From Fictibacillus nanhaiensis (GTDB lineage: Bacteria; Bacillota; Bacilli; Bacillales; Fictibacillaceae): DNA of 64,000 nt. The DNA lies in the NCBI GenBank assembly GCA_016401345.1, contig JAEACG010000002.1, forward strand, positions 1-64,000. The letters run 5' to 3'. Positions 23,733-34,200 of the stretch are shown here, one piece after another (positions within the stretch are counted from its first letter, which is position 1; each line of letters opens with the position of its first letter). The translations under genes were made by a program, and so were the position numbers. Under the pieces are notes generated by a model that had not been told where the DNA came from, did not search any database, and saw only the letters and a program-made list of their open reading frames with translations.

Positions 23733-24767
23733 ATGAGAGCAGGAATTATTGGTGTAACCGGATATGGTGGGATGGAACTTTTCCGGCTGCTATCGGCACA
23801 TACGGAGATTACCGAAGTTGTTCTCTATTCATCCTCTAAAGCGGGTAATGAGCTTTCAGAAGAAATTCAGCATCTGTCTCATGTTCATGATCAGAAGCTA
23901 AGATCACTGAAACAACTGCCGACCGATGGCTTAGATATCGTATTTTCCTCCGCACCGAGCGGCGTTTCATCAGAGTTTCTTCCTTCGCTACTCGATGAGA
24001 ACTTGAAGATCATTGATCTAGCAGGGGATTTTCGTTTAAAAGATGCAGATACCTATCGAGCGTGGTACAAAAAAGAGCCTCCTCCACAATCACTCGTGAA
24101 TGATGCGGTATACGGATTAACAGAATGGAAGAGAGAAGAGGTACAGAATGCGAAGCTGATCGCAAACCCAGGTTGTTATCCAACCGCAGCTCTCCTAGGT
24201 ATTCTCCCGTTACTAAAAGAAAACGTAATCCATCCATCTTCACTCGTGATTGATGCAAAGAGCGGAATTTCTGGAGCGGGTGCAACGCCTGGTAAAGCAA
24301 CGCATTTTGCACATGTAAATGATAGCCTCGGCATCTACAAGGTCAATCAACATCAGCACATTCCAGAGATCGAGCAAACGATACAGTCATGTATGGATAC
24401 GGAAACGAAAATAACATTCAATACACACCTTGTTCCAATGACAAGAGGCATCATGACTACGATGTATGCGGAACTCACAGATTCAGTTACCTCTTCATCT
24501 GTAAAAGAAATCTATGATTCTTATTACGACAGTGAATACTTCGTCAGAGTTCATAATGAAAAAGCAAATCTGTTTACAAAACAAGTGTACGGATCCAATT
24601 TTTGTGATGTTACATTTGCGGTTGATGAGCGTACAAACCGCATCACGGTGATCTCTTGTATTGATAACTTATTAAAAGGAGCTGCAGGTCAAGCGGTTCA
24701 AAATATGAATGTGATGTGCGGAATAGAAGAAACGAAGGGATTAAAGTCTTCACCGATGTTCCCTTAA
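23733..24767 (+). CDS. argC: N-acetyl-gamma-glutamyl-phosphate reductase
   Basis: Third step of arginine synthesis: NADPH reduction of N-acetylglutamyl phosphate to the semialdehyde. 344 residues with GVTGYGGMELFRLL for NADP binding, SAPSGVSSEF, the catalytic Cys in ANPGCYPTAALL, and HXPEIEQ near the C-terminus. AAGGAGTG before the ATG. First gene of the argCJBD-carAB-argF cluster; argJ starts 16 bases on. Confidence 0.96.
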   Translation: MRAGIIGVTGYGGMELFRLLSAHTEITEVVLYSSSKAGNELSEEIQHLSHVHDQKLRSLKQLPTDGLDIVFSSAPSGVSSEFLPSLLDENLKIIDLAGDFRLKDADTYRAWYKKEPPPQSLVNDAVYGLTEWKREEVQNAKLIANPGCYPTAALLGILPLLKENVIHPSSLVIDAKSGISGAGATPGKATHFAHVNDSLGIYKVNQHQHIPEIEQTIQSCMDTETKITFNTHLVPMTRGIMTTMYAELTDSVTSSSVKEIYDSYYDSEYFVRVHNEKANLFTKQVYGSNFCDVTFAVDERTNRITVISCIDNLLKGAAGQAVQNMNVMCGIEETKGLKSSPMFP

Positions 24768-24783
24768 CTAGAGGAGGCAGTAT

Positions 24784-26010
24784 ATGCAGGCAACAAAAGC
24801 AACGATTCAAAAGGTAACAGGTATCAACATCGCGACGCCAAAAGGATTTTATGCAAGCGGAATTCATTGTGGTGTGAAACATAAAAAGCTTGACTTAGGA
24901 TTGTTGTATAGTATCACTCCGGCGAATGCGGCAGGTGTTTATACAACGAACCAAGTACAGGCAGCACCACTAAAAGTTACTCAGAATAGTATCTCTCAAG
25001 AAGGGAAGCTTCAAGCGATCATCGTGAACTCTGGGAATGCGAATGCTTGTACAGGAAAAAGGGGCTTGAATGATGCTCGGCACATGCAGATTCAGACGGC
25101 CGAAAAGCTGGATATCCCTCCGCACTATGTTGGAGTTGCCTCAACAGGGGTGATCGGTGAACATCTGCCGATGGATAAAATATCAACTGGTATTGAAAAC
25201 TTAGTGCTAGATTCTGAGTTGAAAGGATCGATCGACTTTTCTCAATCCATTTTAACGACAGATACGGTTTCCAAAAATACAGCTTACACGCTAAAAATTA
25301 ATAATAAAATCATTACGATAGCAGGTACGGCAAAAGGATCGGGGATGATACACCCCAATATGGCTACGATGCTGGGCTTTATCACGACAGATGCCGCTGT
25401 CCAACAAGATGATCTCCACGATGCTTTGTCATTTGCTGTAGAACGTACGTTTAACTGTATTACTGTTGATGGTGATACATCGACGAACGACATGGTACTC
25501 ATGCTCGCAAACGGAATGGGTGAGAATGAAGAGTTAAATAAAGACCACCCTGAGTGGGAACTATTCTTAGATGCACTCGTACTCGTTTGTGAAGATTTAG
25601 GCAAACTTATTGCAAAAGATGGGGAAGGTGCGAGCAAGCTGATCGAGGTTCAAGTTAGCGGAGCAGCATCCGATAAAGATGCGAGAATCATAGCCAAAAC
25701 GGTAGTAGGTTCTCCCTTAGTGAAGACTGCTGTGTTTGGCTGCGATGCCAACTGGGGCAGAATTCTTGCTGCAGCTGGATATAGCGGAGTTTCATTTAAT
25801 CCGGACGCTGTAAAAATACAGATTGGTGAGCATGAAGTCGTAGTAGATGGAGAGCCAGTTCTATTTTCAGAGGAAAAAATTCGCAACTATTTAAAAAGCC
25901 ATGAAATTCACATCTCAGTCGAACTATCAGAAGGTTTTGGAAGTGGAAGAGCGTGGGGGTGTGATCTCACGTATGATTATGTTCAGATTAATGCAAGTTA
26001 TCGTACCTAA
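24784..26010 (+). CDS. argJ: Bifunctional ornithine acetyltransferase / N-acetylglutamate synthase
   Basis: Recycles acetyl groups from acetylornithine to glutamate and can start the pathway from acetyl-CoA. 408 residues with NSGNANACTG near the N-terminus and the self-cleavage site in the GMIHPNMATMLGFI motif, where Thr becomes the nucleophile of the beta chain. The C-terminal AGYSGVSF and GSGRAWGCDLTYDYV blocks are conserved. Its presence means an ArgE deacetylase is not needed. Confidence 0.96.
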   Translation: MQATKATIQKVTGINIATPKGFYASGIHCGVKHKKLDLGLLYSITPANAAGVYTTNQVQAAPLKVTQNSISQEGKLQAIIVNSGNANACTGKRGLNDARHMQIQTAEKLDIPPHYVGVASTGVIGEHLPMDKISTGIENLVLDSELKGSIDFSQSILTTDTVSKNTAYTLKINNKIITIAGTAKGSGMIHPNMATMLGFITTDAAVQQDDLHDALSFAVERTFNCITVDGDTSTNDMVLMLANGMGENEELNKDHPEWELFLDALVLVCEDLGKLIAKDGEGASKLIEVQVSGAASDKDARIIAKTVVGSPLVKTAVFGCDANWGRILAAAGYSGVSFNPDAVKIQIGEHEVVVDGEPVLFSEEKIRNYLKSHEIHISVELSEGFGSGRAWGCDLTYDYVQINASYRT

Positions 26011-26025
26011 ATGGAGGCGAGTGTT

Positions 26026-26769
26026 GTGTTTCATGTTGTGAAAATTGGAGGAAGTACGCTAGCTAACTTACAACCTGCTTTTTTTGAAGTTCTTAAAAAT
26101 AGGATTCAACAAGGTGAAAAGATCGTTATCGTACATGGAGGAGGGCCGGAAATCAATAAAAAGCTGTCAGAATCCGGTTTGCCGATAGAAATGAAGAATG
26201 GCATCCGAGTAACAAGCCCAGAATCACTTTCCTATGTCAAAACAGCGTTAAAGGACATTACCAACAAAAATCTAGTAGAGAGATTAAATAACGAAGGCAT
26301 ATCAGCTCTAGGATTTTCTGGAGCAGAGAATTCCTTACTAACTTGTGATTTTTTAGATAAAGAGAATTATGGTTGGGTTGGAAGTATACAGAAAGTAAAT
26401 ACAGAGATCATCCAAAACGTGTTAGATGCTGGCAAGGTCCCAGTCATTGCTTCTCTAGGTGTAACAGAGTCGGGTGAAACGGTTAATATTAACGCAGACA
26501 CAGCGGCTGGAGAAACAGCAGCTTCTTTATCTGCTGAGTCGATCTGTTTTGTTACAGATACCCCTGGAGTTTCAGTGCTTGGAGAGTGGATGGAATGCTT
26601 AACGATCGCTGACATTTTTACCAGTATTGTCGAAGGACACATAAAGGGAGGCATGGTACCAAAGGTTGAAGCGGCTATAAAATGTCTCGATTTAAACATC
26701 AAGCAAGTACGAATCACCGATCAAACTCTGTCAGGAACAGAGTTGCTTAAGGAGGTATTGATCACATGA
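26026..26769 (+). CDS. argB: Acetylglutamate kinase
   Basis: Phosphorylates N-acetylglutamate. 247 residues of the amino-acid kinase family: VVKIGGST, IVHGGGPEIN, NINADTAAGETAASL and GGMVPKVEAA. GTG 26026 is preferred, 7 bases after GGAGGCG; ATG 26011 lies directly on the argJ stop and upstream of that ribosome binding site. The C-terminus overlaps argD by 4 bases. It lacks the N-terminal helix of arginine-sensitive hexameric kinases, so feedback inhibition by arginine is less likely. Confidence 0.94.
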   Translation: MFHVVKIGGSTLANLQPAFFEVLKNRIQQGEKIVIVHGGGPEINKKLSESGLPIEMKNGIRVTSPESLSYVKTALKDITNKNLVERLNNEGISALGFSGAENSLLTCDFLDKENYGWVGSIQKVNTEIIQNVLDAGKVPVIASLGVTESGETVNINADTAAGETAASLSAESICFVTDTPGVSVLGEWMECLTIADIFTSIVEGHIKGGMVPKVEAAIKCLDLNIKQVRITDQTLSGTELLKEVLIT

Positions 26770-27920
26770 GTGCACTTTTTCCAACTTATAAAAGAAAGCA
26801 AATACAACTTAAAAAAGGAAACGGAAGTTATGTATATGACCAAGACAATAAAAAGTATCTAGATTTCACGAGTGGGATAGCTGTTACAAGTCTAGGACAT
26901 TGTCATCCTGAAGTGGTTGCAGCGCTTCAAAAACAGAGCGATTGCATTTGGCATACTTCCAATCTATTTGAAATCCAGCAGCAAGAGCAGCTCGCTCTGA
27001 CACTTGTAAATCACACTTATTTGGATTTAGCTTTCTTTTGCAATAGTGGTGCTGAAGCAAACGAAGCTGCAATCAAGCTGGCTAAGAAATTCACAAAGAA
27101 AAATAAGATCATCACGTTTAACGATTCATTTCACGGTCGAACGTTCGGTTCTATGTCGGCGACTGGTCAACAGAAGATAAAAGAAGGGTATGGGCCACTC
27201 GTGTCAACATTCCTACATTTGCCTTGGAACGATATCGAGCAACTGAAGAAACAGGCAGACAACGACACAGCTGCGATCATGATGGAAGTCATCCAGGGAG
27301 AAGGCGGTATCAAAATCGCTGACTTAGATTTTTATAAGGAAGTGCAAGAAATCTGTGAGAAGAACGATATCTTATTGGTCATTGATGAAGTCCAAACGGG
27401 TATCGGCAGAACGGGTAAAAGATATGCTTATGAACACTTTGGATTAGATCCTGATATCGTTACCCTTGCTAAAGGACTAGGAAATGGTTTTCCAATAGGG
27501 GCTATGTTAGGTAAAAGAAAACTAGCTGAAGCGTTTGGACCAGGAAGTCATGGAACGACGTTCGGAGGTAATCCTCTCGCTTGTGCAGTCAGCCAAAGTG
27601 TTTTGAATATTATCTTTCATGACGAATTCTTAAATGAGGTTGAGCGTAAGGGTAAGAACTTTAAAGAGCAATTAGAGAAGCATTTAATAAAATTTCCATC
27701 CGTAAAAGAAATAAGAGGAGAAGGATTATTGATAGGAATTGAGTGTGAAAACGCCGGAGAACTCATAATAAACTTAGAGAAAAAGGGCTTATTAACCGTT
27801 CCTGCAGGCGAGCACGTGATTCGATTATTACCTCCGTTAAACGTTACGGATGAAGAGTTATCGCTCGCTCTAAACACGATTCAAAGAGCATTTAACAACA
27901 AGTATGAAACAGTGACCTAA
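26766..27920 (+). CDS. argD: Acetylornithine aminotransferase
   Basis: PLP-dependent class III aminotransferase making N-acetylornithine. 384 residues with FCNSGAEANEAAIKLAKK, IDEVQTGIGRTGK and the PLP lysine in TLAKGLGNGFPIGAM. Start overlaps the end of argB (ATGA), with GGAGG in the upstream coding sequence. Function supported by its operon position as well as by motifs. Confidence 0.95.
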   Translation: MSALFPTYKRKQIQLKKGNGSYVYDQDNKKYLDFTSGIAVTSLGHCHPEVVAALQKQSDCIWHTSNLFEIQQQEQLALTLVNHTYLDLAFFCNSGAEANEAAIKLAKKFTKKNKIITFNDSFHGRTFGSMSATGQQKIKEGYGPLVSTFLHLPWNDIEQLKKQADNDTAAIMMEVIQGEGGIKIADLDFYKEVQEICEKNDILLVIDEVQTGIGRTGKRYAYEHFGLDPDIVTLAKGLGNGFPIGAMLGKRKLAEAFGPGSHGTTFGGNPLACAVSQSVLNIIFHDEFLNEVERKGKNFKEQLEKHLIKFPSVKEIRGEGLLIGIECENAGELIINLEKKGLLTVPAGEHVIRLLPPLNVTDEELSLALNTIQRAFNNKYETVT

Positions 27921-27947
27921 ATGGAAGGTGCTATTTTTTTACACATA

Positions 27948-27965
27948 AATGAATAAAAATACAGA
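27948..27965. promoter_or_regulatory. ARG box (AhrC/ArgR operator) before carA
   Basis: AATGAATAAAAATACAGA closely matches the Bacillus ARG-box pattern (TGAATAAAAATTCA-like). It lies in the 80-base gap between argD and carA, so carAB-argF may have a second arginine-repressed promoter. Confidence 0.65.
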
Positions 27966-28000
27966 AAAATATAAGTTTTATACAAGGAGAGGAACATGTT

Positions 28001-29053
28001 ATGAAAGGCTGTATAACACTATCTAACGGTAATACATTCGATGGTGACTGGATTAGTGATAACCAATATGGTTCAGGTGAAATTGTATTTTATACAGGAA
28101 TGACTGGGTACGAACAAGTTTTGACCGATCCTTCCTACCAAGGGCAGATCGTTGTATTTTCTTATCCTTTCATCGGAAATTATGGATTTGATCCTAAGAG
28201 TATGGAATCCGCAAAAATCCAAGTGGCTGGAGTAGTTATGGCAGAATGCTATGGATTTGCGGCAAAAGGAGGCCGCCAATCGATCGTGGACTTGTTAAAT
28301 GCATATCAAATCCCTGCACTAAAGAATGTAGATACGAGATCTCTTATTCAACAAATTCGCATGAAAGGATCTTTGCCTGCTGTTATGCATGTACCAAGTA
28401 TCACTCCTGATTCTTTTAGTCTAGAAGAATATTGGCCAGCGACATCCATTAAAAAGACAGGTTCAGGAGAAACGCATATAGTATTGATCGACTTCGGATA
28501 TAAAAAGTCGATTGCTGAAGCTCTTGTTAACGAAGGGTGTAGCGTAACAATTGTTCCTTTTGATCAAGAGTTAAACGATATCGAAAAATTGAATCCTGAT
28601 GGCTTAGTTTTTTCAAACGGTTCTGGTGACCCTATGAGGTTCTCTACCTATTTTCATCATTATAAAAATCTGGCGATTCGCTATCCCACATTAGGCATCT
28701 GTCTTGGTCATCAGATCCTGGCTTTATCATTCGGTGGTGAGACACGGAAGCTGAAATTTGGTCACCGTGGTGCGAATCAGCCGGTTATGAACTTGAAGAC
28801 GGGTAAAGTATCAATGAGTTCTCAAAATCATAGCTATGTCGTTCAAAAAGAAAGTTTAGCAGAAACAGGCTTTAACATCTGGTTTGAAAATGTGAACGAT
28901 GGAAGTGTTGAGGGATTGTGGCATCGTTCATTTAACGTTGCGAGTGTTCAATTCCACCCAGAAGCAGCACCGGGTCCAAACGAACATAAAGAAATCTTTC
29001 AAAATTTTATAAACAGTGTACAACATACAGAGAAGGTGAGAAGTTATGCCTAA
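28001..29053 (+). CDS. carA: Carbamoyl phosphate synthase small (glutaminase) subunit, arginine-specific
   Basis: Hydrolyses glutamine and channels ammonia to CarB. 350 residues with the N-terminal half of the small subunit (FDGDWISDNQYGSGEIVFYTGMTGYEQVLTDPSY region) and a C-terminal class I amidotransferase domain with Cys in LGICLGHQIL and the His-Glu pair in QFHPEAAPG. AAGGAGAGG is upstream. It overlaps carB by 8 bases. Location in the arg cluster marks it as the arginine-linked enzyme rather than PyrAA. Confidence 0.95.
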   Translation: MKGCITLSNGNTFDGDWISDNQYGSGEIVFYTGMTGYEQVLTDPSYQGQIVVFSYPFIGNYGFDPKSMESAKIQVAGVVMAECYGFAAKGGRQSIVDLLNAYQIPALKNVDTRSLIQQIRMKGSLPAVMHVPSITPDSFSLEEYWPATSIKKTGSGETHIVLIDFGYKKSIAEALVNEGCSVTIVPFDQELNDIEKLNPDGLVFSNGSGDPMRFSTYFHHYKNLAIRYPTLGICLGHQILALSFGGETRKLKFGHRGANQPVMNLKTGKVSMSSQNHSYVVQKESLAETGFNIWFENVNDGSVEGLWHRSFNVASVQFHPEAAPGPNEHKEIFQNFINSVQHTEKVRSYA

Positions 29054-32000
29054 ACAACAAGACATCAAGAAGGTGCTCGTGATCGGATCAGGACCGATCG
29101 TAATCGGGCAGGCCGCAGAATTTGACTATTCCGGAACACAAGCGTGTAAAGCATTAAAAGAAGAAGGGATCGAAGTGGTCCTGATCAACAACAATCCTGC
29201 TACGATCATGACGGACAACACGTTTGCAGACGTTATATACTTTGAGCCCTTAACAGTAGAAGATGCCGAACAGATTATTCTGAAGGAAAAACCTGATGGA
29301 CTTCTAGCGACAGTTGGGGGGCAAACAGGACTTAACTTAGCAATGGAGCTTCATGAAAATGGGATATTAGCGAAATATGGAGTTCGACTTCTAGGTACAG
29401 ACATTGACTCTATACAAAAAGCAGAAGACCGTGAGCTTTTTCGGTCATTGATGAAGCATCTAGGAGAGCCTGTACCAGAAAGTGAGATTGTTACGTCAAT
29501 AGATGAAGCGATTCATTTTGCTGAAGTGACGGGTTATCCCGTAATTGTTAGACCAGCATATACGCTCGGGGGATTTGGTGGCGGGATTGCTTCATCTAAA
29601 GAGAAGCTGATCTCACTAGTCAAACAGGGTCTCTCGGCGAGTCCGATCAACCAATGTCTGATTGAAAAAAGTATTGCAGGCTACAAAGAGATTGAATATG
29701 AAGTGATGCGTGACAAGAACGGAACATGCATCACGGTGTGTAACATGGAAAACGTTGACCCTGTTGGTGTTCATACAGGTGATTCTGTAGTAGTAGCTCC
29801 TAGCCAGACGTTAACAGATGATGAGTATCAGTCATTAAGAAAAGCGTCTTTAACCATCATTTCTGCGCTGGATATCGTCGGAGGATGTAATATACAGTTT
29901 GCGCTTCATCCAGATAACTCACAGTATTATTTAATCGAAGTGAATCCTCGTGTGAGCAGGTCATCTGCTTTAGCATCAAAAGCAACCGGATACCCGATCG
30001 CAAAGATTGCTGCCAAACTTGCCCTAGGGTATAACCTGCATGAATTGAAGAATCCAGTAACCGGAACGACCTTTGCGAGTTTTGAACCAGCATTAGATTA
30101 TGTAGCTGTAAAAATGCCAAGGTGGCCGTTCGATAAGTTTCCTCATGCAGACCGCAAACTCGGAACCCAGATGAAAGCGACAGGCGAAGTGATGGCGTTA
30201 GAGAGAAATATGGCTTCTGCCTTTCAAAAGGCGATTCGTTCACTCGAGCTGAAAACGAACGGCATGTATTTGAAAGAACTATCCGCACTAGATGAGGATA
30301 CACTTCTTGATTTAGTCGTATCAGCAGATGATCGCCGCTTTTTCGTTGTGATGGAACTGTTGCGAAGAGGAGTTTCTTCAGACAAAATTCATGAATTGAC
30401 TAAAATTACACCGTATTTTTTATCGGTATTTCAAGAGATGGTCTCTATGGACAATATGCTGCAAAAAACGGGATTAGAAAAAGTAGAAAAACAACAACTG
30501 CAACTAGCAAAAAAATATGGTTTTTCAGATCGATACTTATCAAATATCTGGTCTGTGTCAGAAATAGAAGTACGCAACAAGAGAGTAGAGTGGGGGATCA
30601 CGCCGACTTATAAGATGGTGGATACGTGTGCAGCAGAGTTTGAAGCAAAAACGACTTATTTTTATTCAAGCTGGAGCGGGAAAAGCGATAGAATTCCTGG
30701 TACTAAGAAGAAGGTTGCTATTATCGGATCCGGTCCCATACGAATCGGGCAAGGTGTTGAGTTTGATTATTGTTGCGTGCACAGCGCTATCGCTCTTCAT
30801 GCATGTGGATATGAAGCGATACTGATCAACAATAATCCCGAGACAGTAAGCACGGATTATGAAGTATCTGACTCTCTATATTTTGAGCCTCTAACCTTTG
30901 AAGACATCAATCATGTTTTGGAGTTTGAAGGAATATCAGATGTCATTCTGCAATTTGGGGGCCAGACATCAATCAATTTGGCTAAAGAGTTAGAAGCGGC
31001 AGGATATTCTGTTCTTGGAAGTCCAGCAGATACCGTGGACCAAATGGAGGACAGAGAGCGTTTTTATCATTTTTTAGATGCATTAAATATTCCTAAAGTT
31101 CCTGGATTCTCGGCATTAAGTGAAAAAGAAGTCATAGAATATGCAGGCAAACTAGGGTTTCCAATTCTTCTGCGTCCATCATACGTGATTGGTGGAAGCG
31201 GGATGAAGGTTCTTTATTCTGAAAGCGAACTAACAAGTTATCTGAACCATGAACAAGTGAATTATCCCGTTTTGATCGATACATTCTTAGAAGGAACAGA
31301 AGCGGAGGTAGATGTTTTAAGTGATGGTACAGAACTATTCATTCCAGGTATTTTCGAACATCTAGAAGGAACCGGGGTTCATTCAGGAGATAGTTTGACT
31401 GTTACACCACCGCAATCTTTATCTAACCATGTGATCGATCAAATAAAGTCGTACTCTAAAAAGATAGCACTAAACTTATCATATAAAGGATTATTTAATG
31501 TTCAATTTGCCATACAGAATGAGTGTGTTTATGTCATTGAAGTGAATCCAAGAGCATCTCGAACAGCACCGATCATGAGTAAGATTACGAATGTAAACCT
31601 TGTCCAGAAAGCAACACAATTGCTTCTAGGTCACTCATTACATTCACTGAACCTTGAACAAGAGCATAACGGACAACCAGAGATTACAGTAAAAGCACCT
31701 GTTTTCTCAACCATTAAACTGCCTGGTGTTTCCCCGGTGTTAAATCCGATGATGCTCTCAACCGGAGAAGTGATTGGAACGGATGCACATTTTAATGGAG
31801 CTCTAGTGAAAGCTTTGAAAGGCTCAAGCCTTCAATTAGCAGATCTCTGGAATGATCATGGAAGTATTTTTGTGGAAGGAATCCTTGATGAAGCTGCTTC
31901 AAAAGCCTGGGAGGAATGTGGGCATAACGTCCTTACAGCAAATGATCTGACATTTGATGATTGGTTAAAAACGGATAACAAAGTCATATATATAAACTTT

Positions 32001-32138
32001 TCGAATGATAGCGAAAGCCAGAATGCTAAACGTGCCGTATTAGAAAGAGTCCATGTACTAACAAGGAAAGAAACATCTAACGCTTATTTAAATGCGATAC
32101 GCACCACGAATAAAATGAGAAAGGAAGTGCTGAACTGA
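29046..32138 (+). CDS. carB: Carbamoyl phosphate synthase large subunit, arginine-specific
   Basis: Makes carbamoyl phosphate from bicarbonate, ammonia and two ATP. 1030 residues with two homologous ATP-grasp halves: [19 protein letters not shown] at the N-terminus and [20 protein letters not shown] at about residue 560, each followed by an ATP-grasp domain with [15 protein letters not shown] and [15 protein letters not shown]. The C-terminal allosteric domain is short, as in the arginine-specific bacillar enzyme; PyrAB is usually longer. It overlaps the argF start by one base. Confidence 0.96.
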   Translation: MPKQQDIKKVLVIGSGPIVIGQAAEFDYSGTQACKALKEEGIEVVLINNNPATIMTDNTFADVIYFEPLTVEDAEQIILKEKPDGLLATVGGQTGLNLAMELHENGILAKYGVRLLGTDIDSIQKAEDRELFRSLMKHLGEPVPESEIVTSIDEAIHFAEVTGYPVIVRPAYTLGGFGGGIASSKEKLISLVKQGLSASPINQCLIEKSIAGYKEIEYEVMRDKNGTCITVCNMENVDPVGVHTGDSVVVAPSQTLTDDEYQSLRKASLTIISALDIVGGCNIQFALHPDNSQYYLIEVNPRVSRSSALASKATGYPIAKIAAKLALGYNLHELKNPVTGTTFASFEPALDYVAVKMPRWPFDKFPHADRKLGTQMKATGEVMALERNMASAFQKAIRSLELKTNGMYLKELSALDEDTLLDLVVSADDRRFFVVMELLRRGVSSDKIHELTKITPYFLSVFQEMVSMDNMLQKTGLEKVEKQQLQLAKKYGFSDRYLSNIWSVSEIEVRNKRVEWGITPTYKMVDTCAAEFEAKTTYFYSSWSGKSDRIPGTKKKVAIIGSGPIRIGQGVEFDYCCVHSAIALHACGYEAILINNNPETVSTDYEVSDSLYFEPLTFEDINHVLEFEGISDVILQFGGQTSINLAKELEAAGYSVLGSPADTVDQMEDRERFYHFLDALNIPKVPGFSALSEKEVIEYAGKLGFPILLRPSYVIGGSGMKVLYSESELTSYLNHEQVNYPVLIDTFLEGTEAEVDVLSDGTELFIPGIFEHLEGTGVHSGDSLTVTPPQSLSNHVIDQIKSYSKKIALNLSYKGLFNVQFAIQNECVYVIEVNPRASRTAPIMSKITNVNLVQKATQLLLGHSLHSLNLEQEHNGQPEITVKAPVFSTIKLPGVSPVLNPMMLSTGEVIGTDAHFNGALVKALKGSSLQLADLWNDHGSIFVEGILDEAASKAWEECGHNVLTANDLTFDDWLKTDNKVIYINFSNDSESQNAKRAVLERVHVLTRKETSNAYLNAIRTTNKMRKEVLN

Positions 32139-33085
32139 TGTCAATCGTACACCCTCTTCACCAAACGCGAACTCAGAAAGATTTTCTAACACTTATGGAT
32201 TATTCTACATCTGAGATCATCGACTTATTGAACCTTGCGAAAGACTTAAAAAAACAAGATCCATCTGCACCACCCTTACTAAAAGGAAAGATCTTAGGAA
32301 TGATTTTCGAGAAATCATCGACTCGTACTCGCGTTTCGTTCGAGGCTGCTATGCTGCAACTCGGCGGTCATGCGATCCATCTATCGACTCGTGATATTCA
32401 GATGGGTAGAGGGGAATCGATCTCAGATACAGCGAAAGTATTGTCCGGATACCTAGATGCTCTAATGATTCGTACGTTTCATCAATCCACAGTTGAAGAG
32501 CTTGCGCATAGTGGATCTATTCCTGTAATTAACGGACTTACGGATGATTTTCATCCGTGTCAAATACTAGCGGATCTTCTTACGATTTTAGAATATAAAG
32601 GATCATTCAAAGGGAAAAAGCTGGCTTATATTGGTGACGGAAACAATGTAGCACATTCATTAATGATTGGAGCTGCAAAAGTGGGGATGGATTGCACTAT
32701 TATTTCACCTGAAAACTACGAACCGAAAGAAGAAATCGTTTCTTATGCAAAGGAAGTTGCGAAACAAAGCGGTTCTGTTATCGAGGTAACTCATGAACCA
32801 GTTGCTGGTGTTAAAAATAGTGATGTTATTTACACGGATGTCTGGGCGAGTATGGGTCAAGAAGCGGAAGCGGAGGAACGTCTCGAGCATTTTAAGGGTT
32901 ATCAAGTGAACCGAGAGCTTGTGTCCTATGCAAAGAGTGATTTTATTTTCATGCATTGTTTGCCTGCGCATCGAGAGGAAGAGGTGACGGCGGAGATTAT
33001 TGATGGTCCTCATTCTGTTGTTTTTCACGAGGCGGAGAACCGTCTTCACGCACAAAAAGCACTGCTTGTTCGTTTGATGAGTTAA
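32138..33085 (+). CDS. argF: Ornithine carbamoyltransferase
   Basis: Joins ornithine and carbamoyl phosphate to citrulline. 315 residues with the carbamoyl-phosphate motif [13 protein letters not shown], the [11 protein letters not shown] loop and the ornithine-binding [11 protein letters not shown]. Last gene of the cluster. argG and argH are not in the window. A large palindromic repeat follows directly and may serve as the transcript end, since no simple T-tailed terminator is seen before it. Confidence 0.96.
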   Translation: MSIVHPLHQTRTQKDFLTLMDYSTSEIIDLLNLAKDLKKQDPSAPPLLKGKILGMIFEKSSTRTRVSFEAAMLQLGGHAIHLSTRDIQMGRGESISDTAKVLSGYLDALMIRTFHQSTVEELAHSGSIPVINGLTDDFHPCQILADLLTILEYKGSFKGKKLAYIGDGNNVAHSLMIGAAKVGMDCTIISPENYEPKEEIVSYAKEVAKQSGSVIEVTHEPVAGVKNSDVIYTDVWASMGQEAEAEERLEHFKGYQVNRELVSYAKSDFIFMHCLPAHREEEVTAEIIDGPHSVVFHEAENRLHAQKALLVRLMS

Positions 33086-33111
33086 GTATAATGTAGTGAA
33101 GATTAGTGAGT

Positions 33112-33243
33112 GGTTGATTTCCGTTTCAGGTGCTCCTTTTCCGGGGGGGTGTGCGGTGAGCCACCTAGCGCTCTGCGCTGTTAGGTGTCTCGCCTGTCCC
33201 GTTGATCCCCCAGGAGTCTCGCCCTTACACTCCAATCAACTTG
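33112..33243 (+). repeat. Dispersed palindromic repeat, about 130 bp
   Basis: Starts GGTTGATTTCC and ends CCAATCAACTT, giving complementary outer ends. Inside are TCAGGTGCTC, GTGAGCCACCTAGCGC, GCGCTGTTAGGTGTCTCGCC and CAGGAGTCTCGCCC, which allow a long folded stem with a central hairpin. The same blocks recur at 59690 and, in deleted form, at 19723 and 21702. It lies between argF and yutI, which converge. Confidence 0.85.
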
Positions 33244-33345
33244 TCAATGAAGCTTCTTAAAGAACTCTTAATAGCGTTCAAATAATTTGTGCGAGTATGC
33301 TAAATTTTTACCTTCTATTGCAACTAAGTTTTCAAAAAACAACAA

Positions 33346-33376
33346 AAAAAGCCGCTCTTCAAAAGAGCGGCTTCTT
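33346..33376. terminator. Terminator of yutI (minus strand), bidirectional in form
   Basis: AAAAGCCGCTCTT and AAGAGCGGCTTCTT stem, with an A run upstream that becomes a U run on the minus strand. Confidence 0.85.
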
Positions 33377-33384
33377 GCGTTTTA

Positions 33385-33630
33385 TTAAAATACTTGTTCT
33401 AATTCAACAACACCAGGAACTTCTTCAAGAAGTGCACGTTCGATACCTGCTTTTAGTGTGATTGTTGAACTTGGGCAGCTACCACATGCTCCCATTAGGC
33501 GTACTTTTACTACACCTTCTTCAATATCCACTAATTCCACGTCTCCTCCATCACGAAGAAGGAACGGGCGTAATTTATCAAGAACTTCTTCAACTTGTTC
33601 ACGCATCTCTAAGTTTTGAGTTTCAGCCAT
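33385..33630 (-). CDS. yutI: NifU C-terminal domain (Nfu) Fe-S carrier YutI
   Basis: An 81-residue Nfu protein that accepts and transfers [4Fe-4S] clusters through the CxxC motif in [14 protein letters not shown]. The fold starts [22 protein letters not shown] 33630 is used, about 11 bases after AAAGGAG; a TTG nearer to the Shine-Dalgarno is too close. yutM (SufA-like) and a regulator with Fe-S-type cysteines are also in this window. Confidence 0.93.
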   Translation of the reverse strand: MAETQNLEMREQVEEVLDKLRPFLLRDGGDVELVDIEEGVVKVRLMGACGSCPSSTITLKAGIERALLEEVPGVVELEQVF

Positions 33631-33788
33631 AATAATCAAGGCTCCTTTCTTAAAAAGAACTTACTCTTAGTATACGGGATATGGAATAAAAAATCCATGA
33701 GCAAGCATCATGATATTTGCTCCTTTTTCTTTTTTGAAAAATAAGGTATGATGAAAGCAAATAAGCGCATACATTGAGGTGATTCTTC

Positions 33789-34112
33789 ATGAGTAACTCA
33801 TTTAGTATTAAAGTATATGGAGCTGAACAAAAATGTGCCAGCTGTGTTCATCTTCCTTCAGCAAAAGAAACGGCTGAATGGCTAGAAGCAGCAATCTCAA
33901 GAAAGTTTCCGAACTTATTGTTTAATGTTCTTTATATAGACATGGAAAATACGGAAAATGAGATCGATCAGGCATTTTCAGAAAGAATTGTAGAAGAAGA
34001 CCTTTTTTATCCTGTCGTTGTGATAGATGGAGAAGTAGTAGCAGAAGGTAATCCGAATTTAAAAACGATCTACGCAATTATAGAACAGAACGGTTATGGC
34101 GCTGTAAGTTAA
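33789..34112 (+). CDS. yuzD: YuzD family protein (thioredoxin-like, DUF1462)
   Basis: A 107-residue protein of the YuzD family. A CxxC motif in KCASCVHLPS is followed by a thioredoxin-like pattern (FNVLYIDMEN, LFYPVVVIDGEVVAEGNP). The role is unknown; disulfide or glutaredoxin-like chemistry is possible. GAGGTG precedes the ATG. Confidence 0.88.
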   Translation: MSNSFSIKVYGAEQKCASCVHLPSAKETAEWLEAAISRKFPNLLFNVLYIDMENTENEIDQAFSERIVEEDLFYPVVVIDGEVVAEGNPNLKTIYAIIEQNGYGAVS

Positions 34113-34127
34113 GCGCCTATTTTTTTT
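34098..34127 (+). terminator. Intrinsic terminator of yuzD
   Basis: GGCGCT-GTAAGTTA-AGCGCC with TATTTTTTTT; the stop codon is within the loop. Confidence 0.85.
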
Positions 34128-34200
34128 ATTTTGGGTTTGTACACACGCCTTGTTTTCTCTTAAGAATAAGATGTATAGAGAAAAAAGGAGGCAAATTGTA

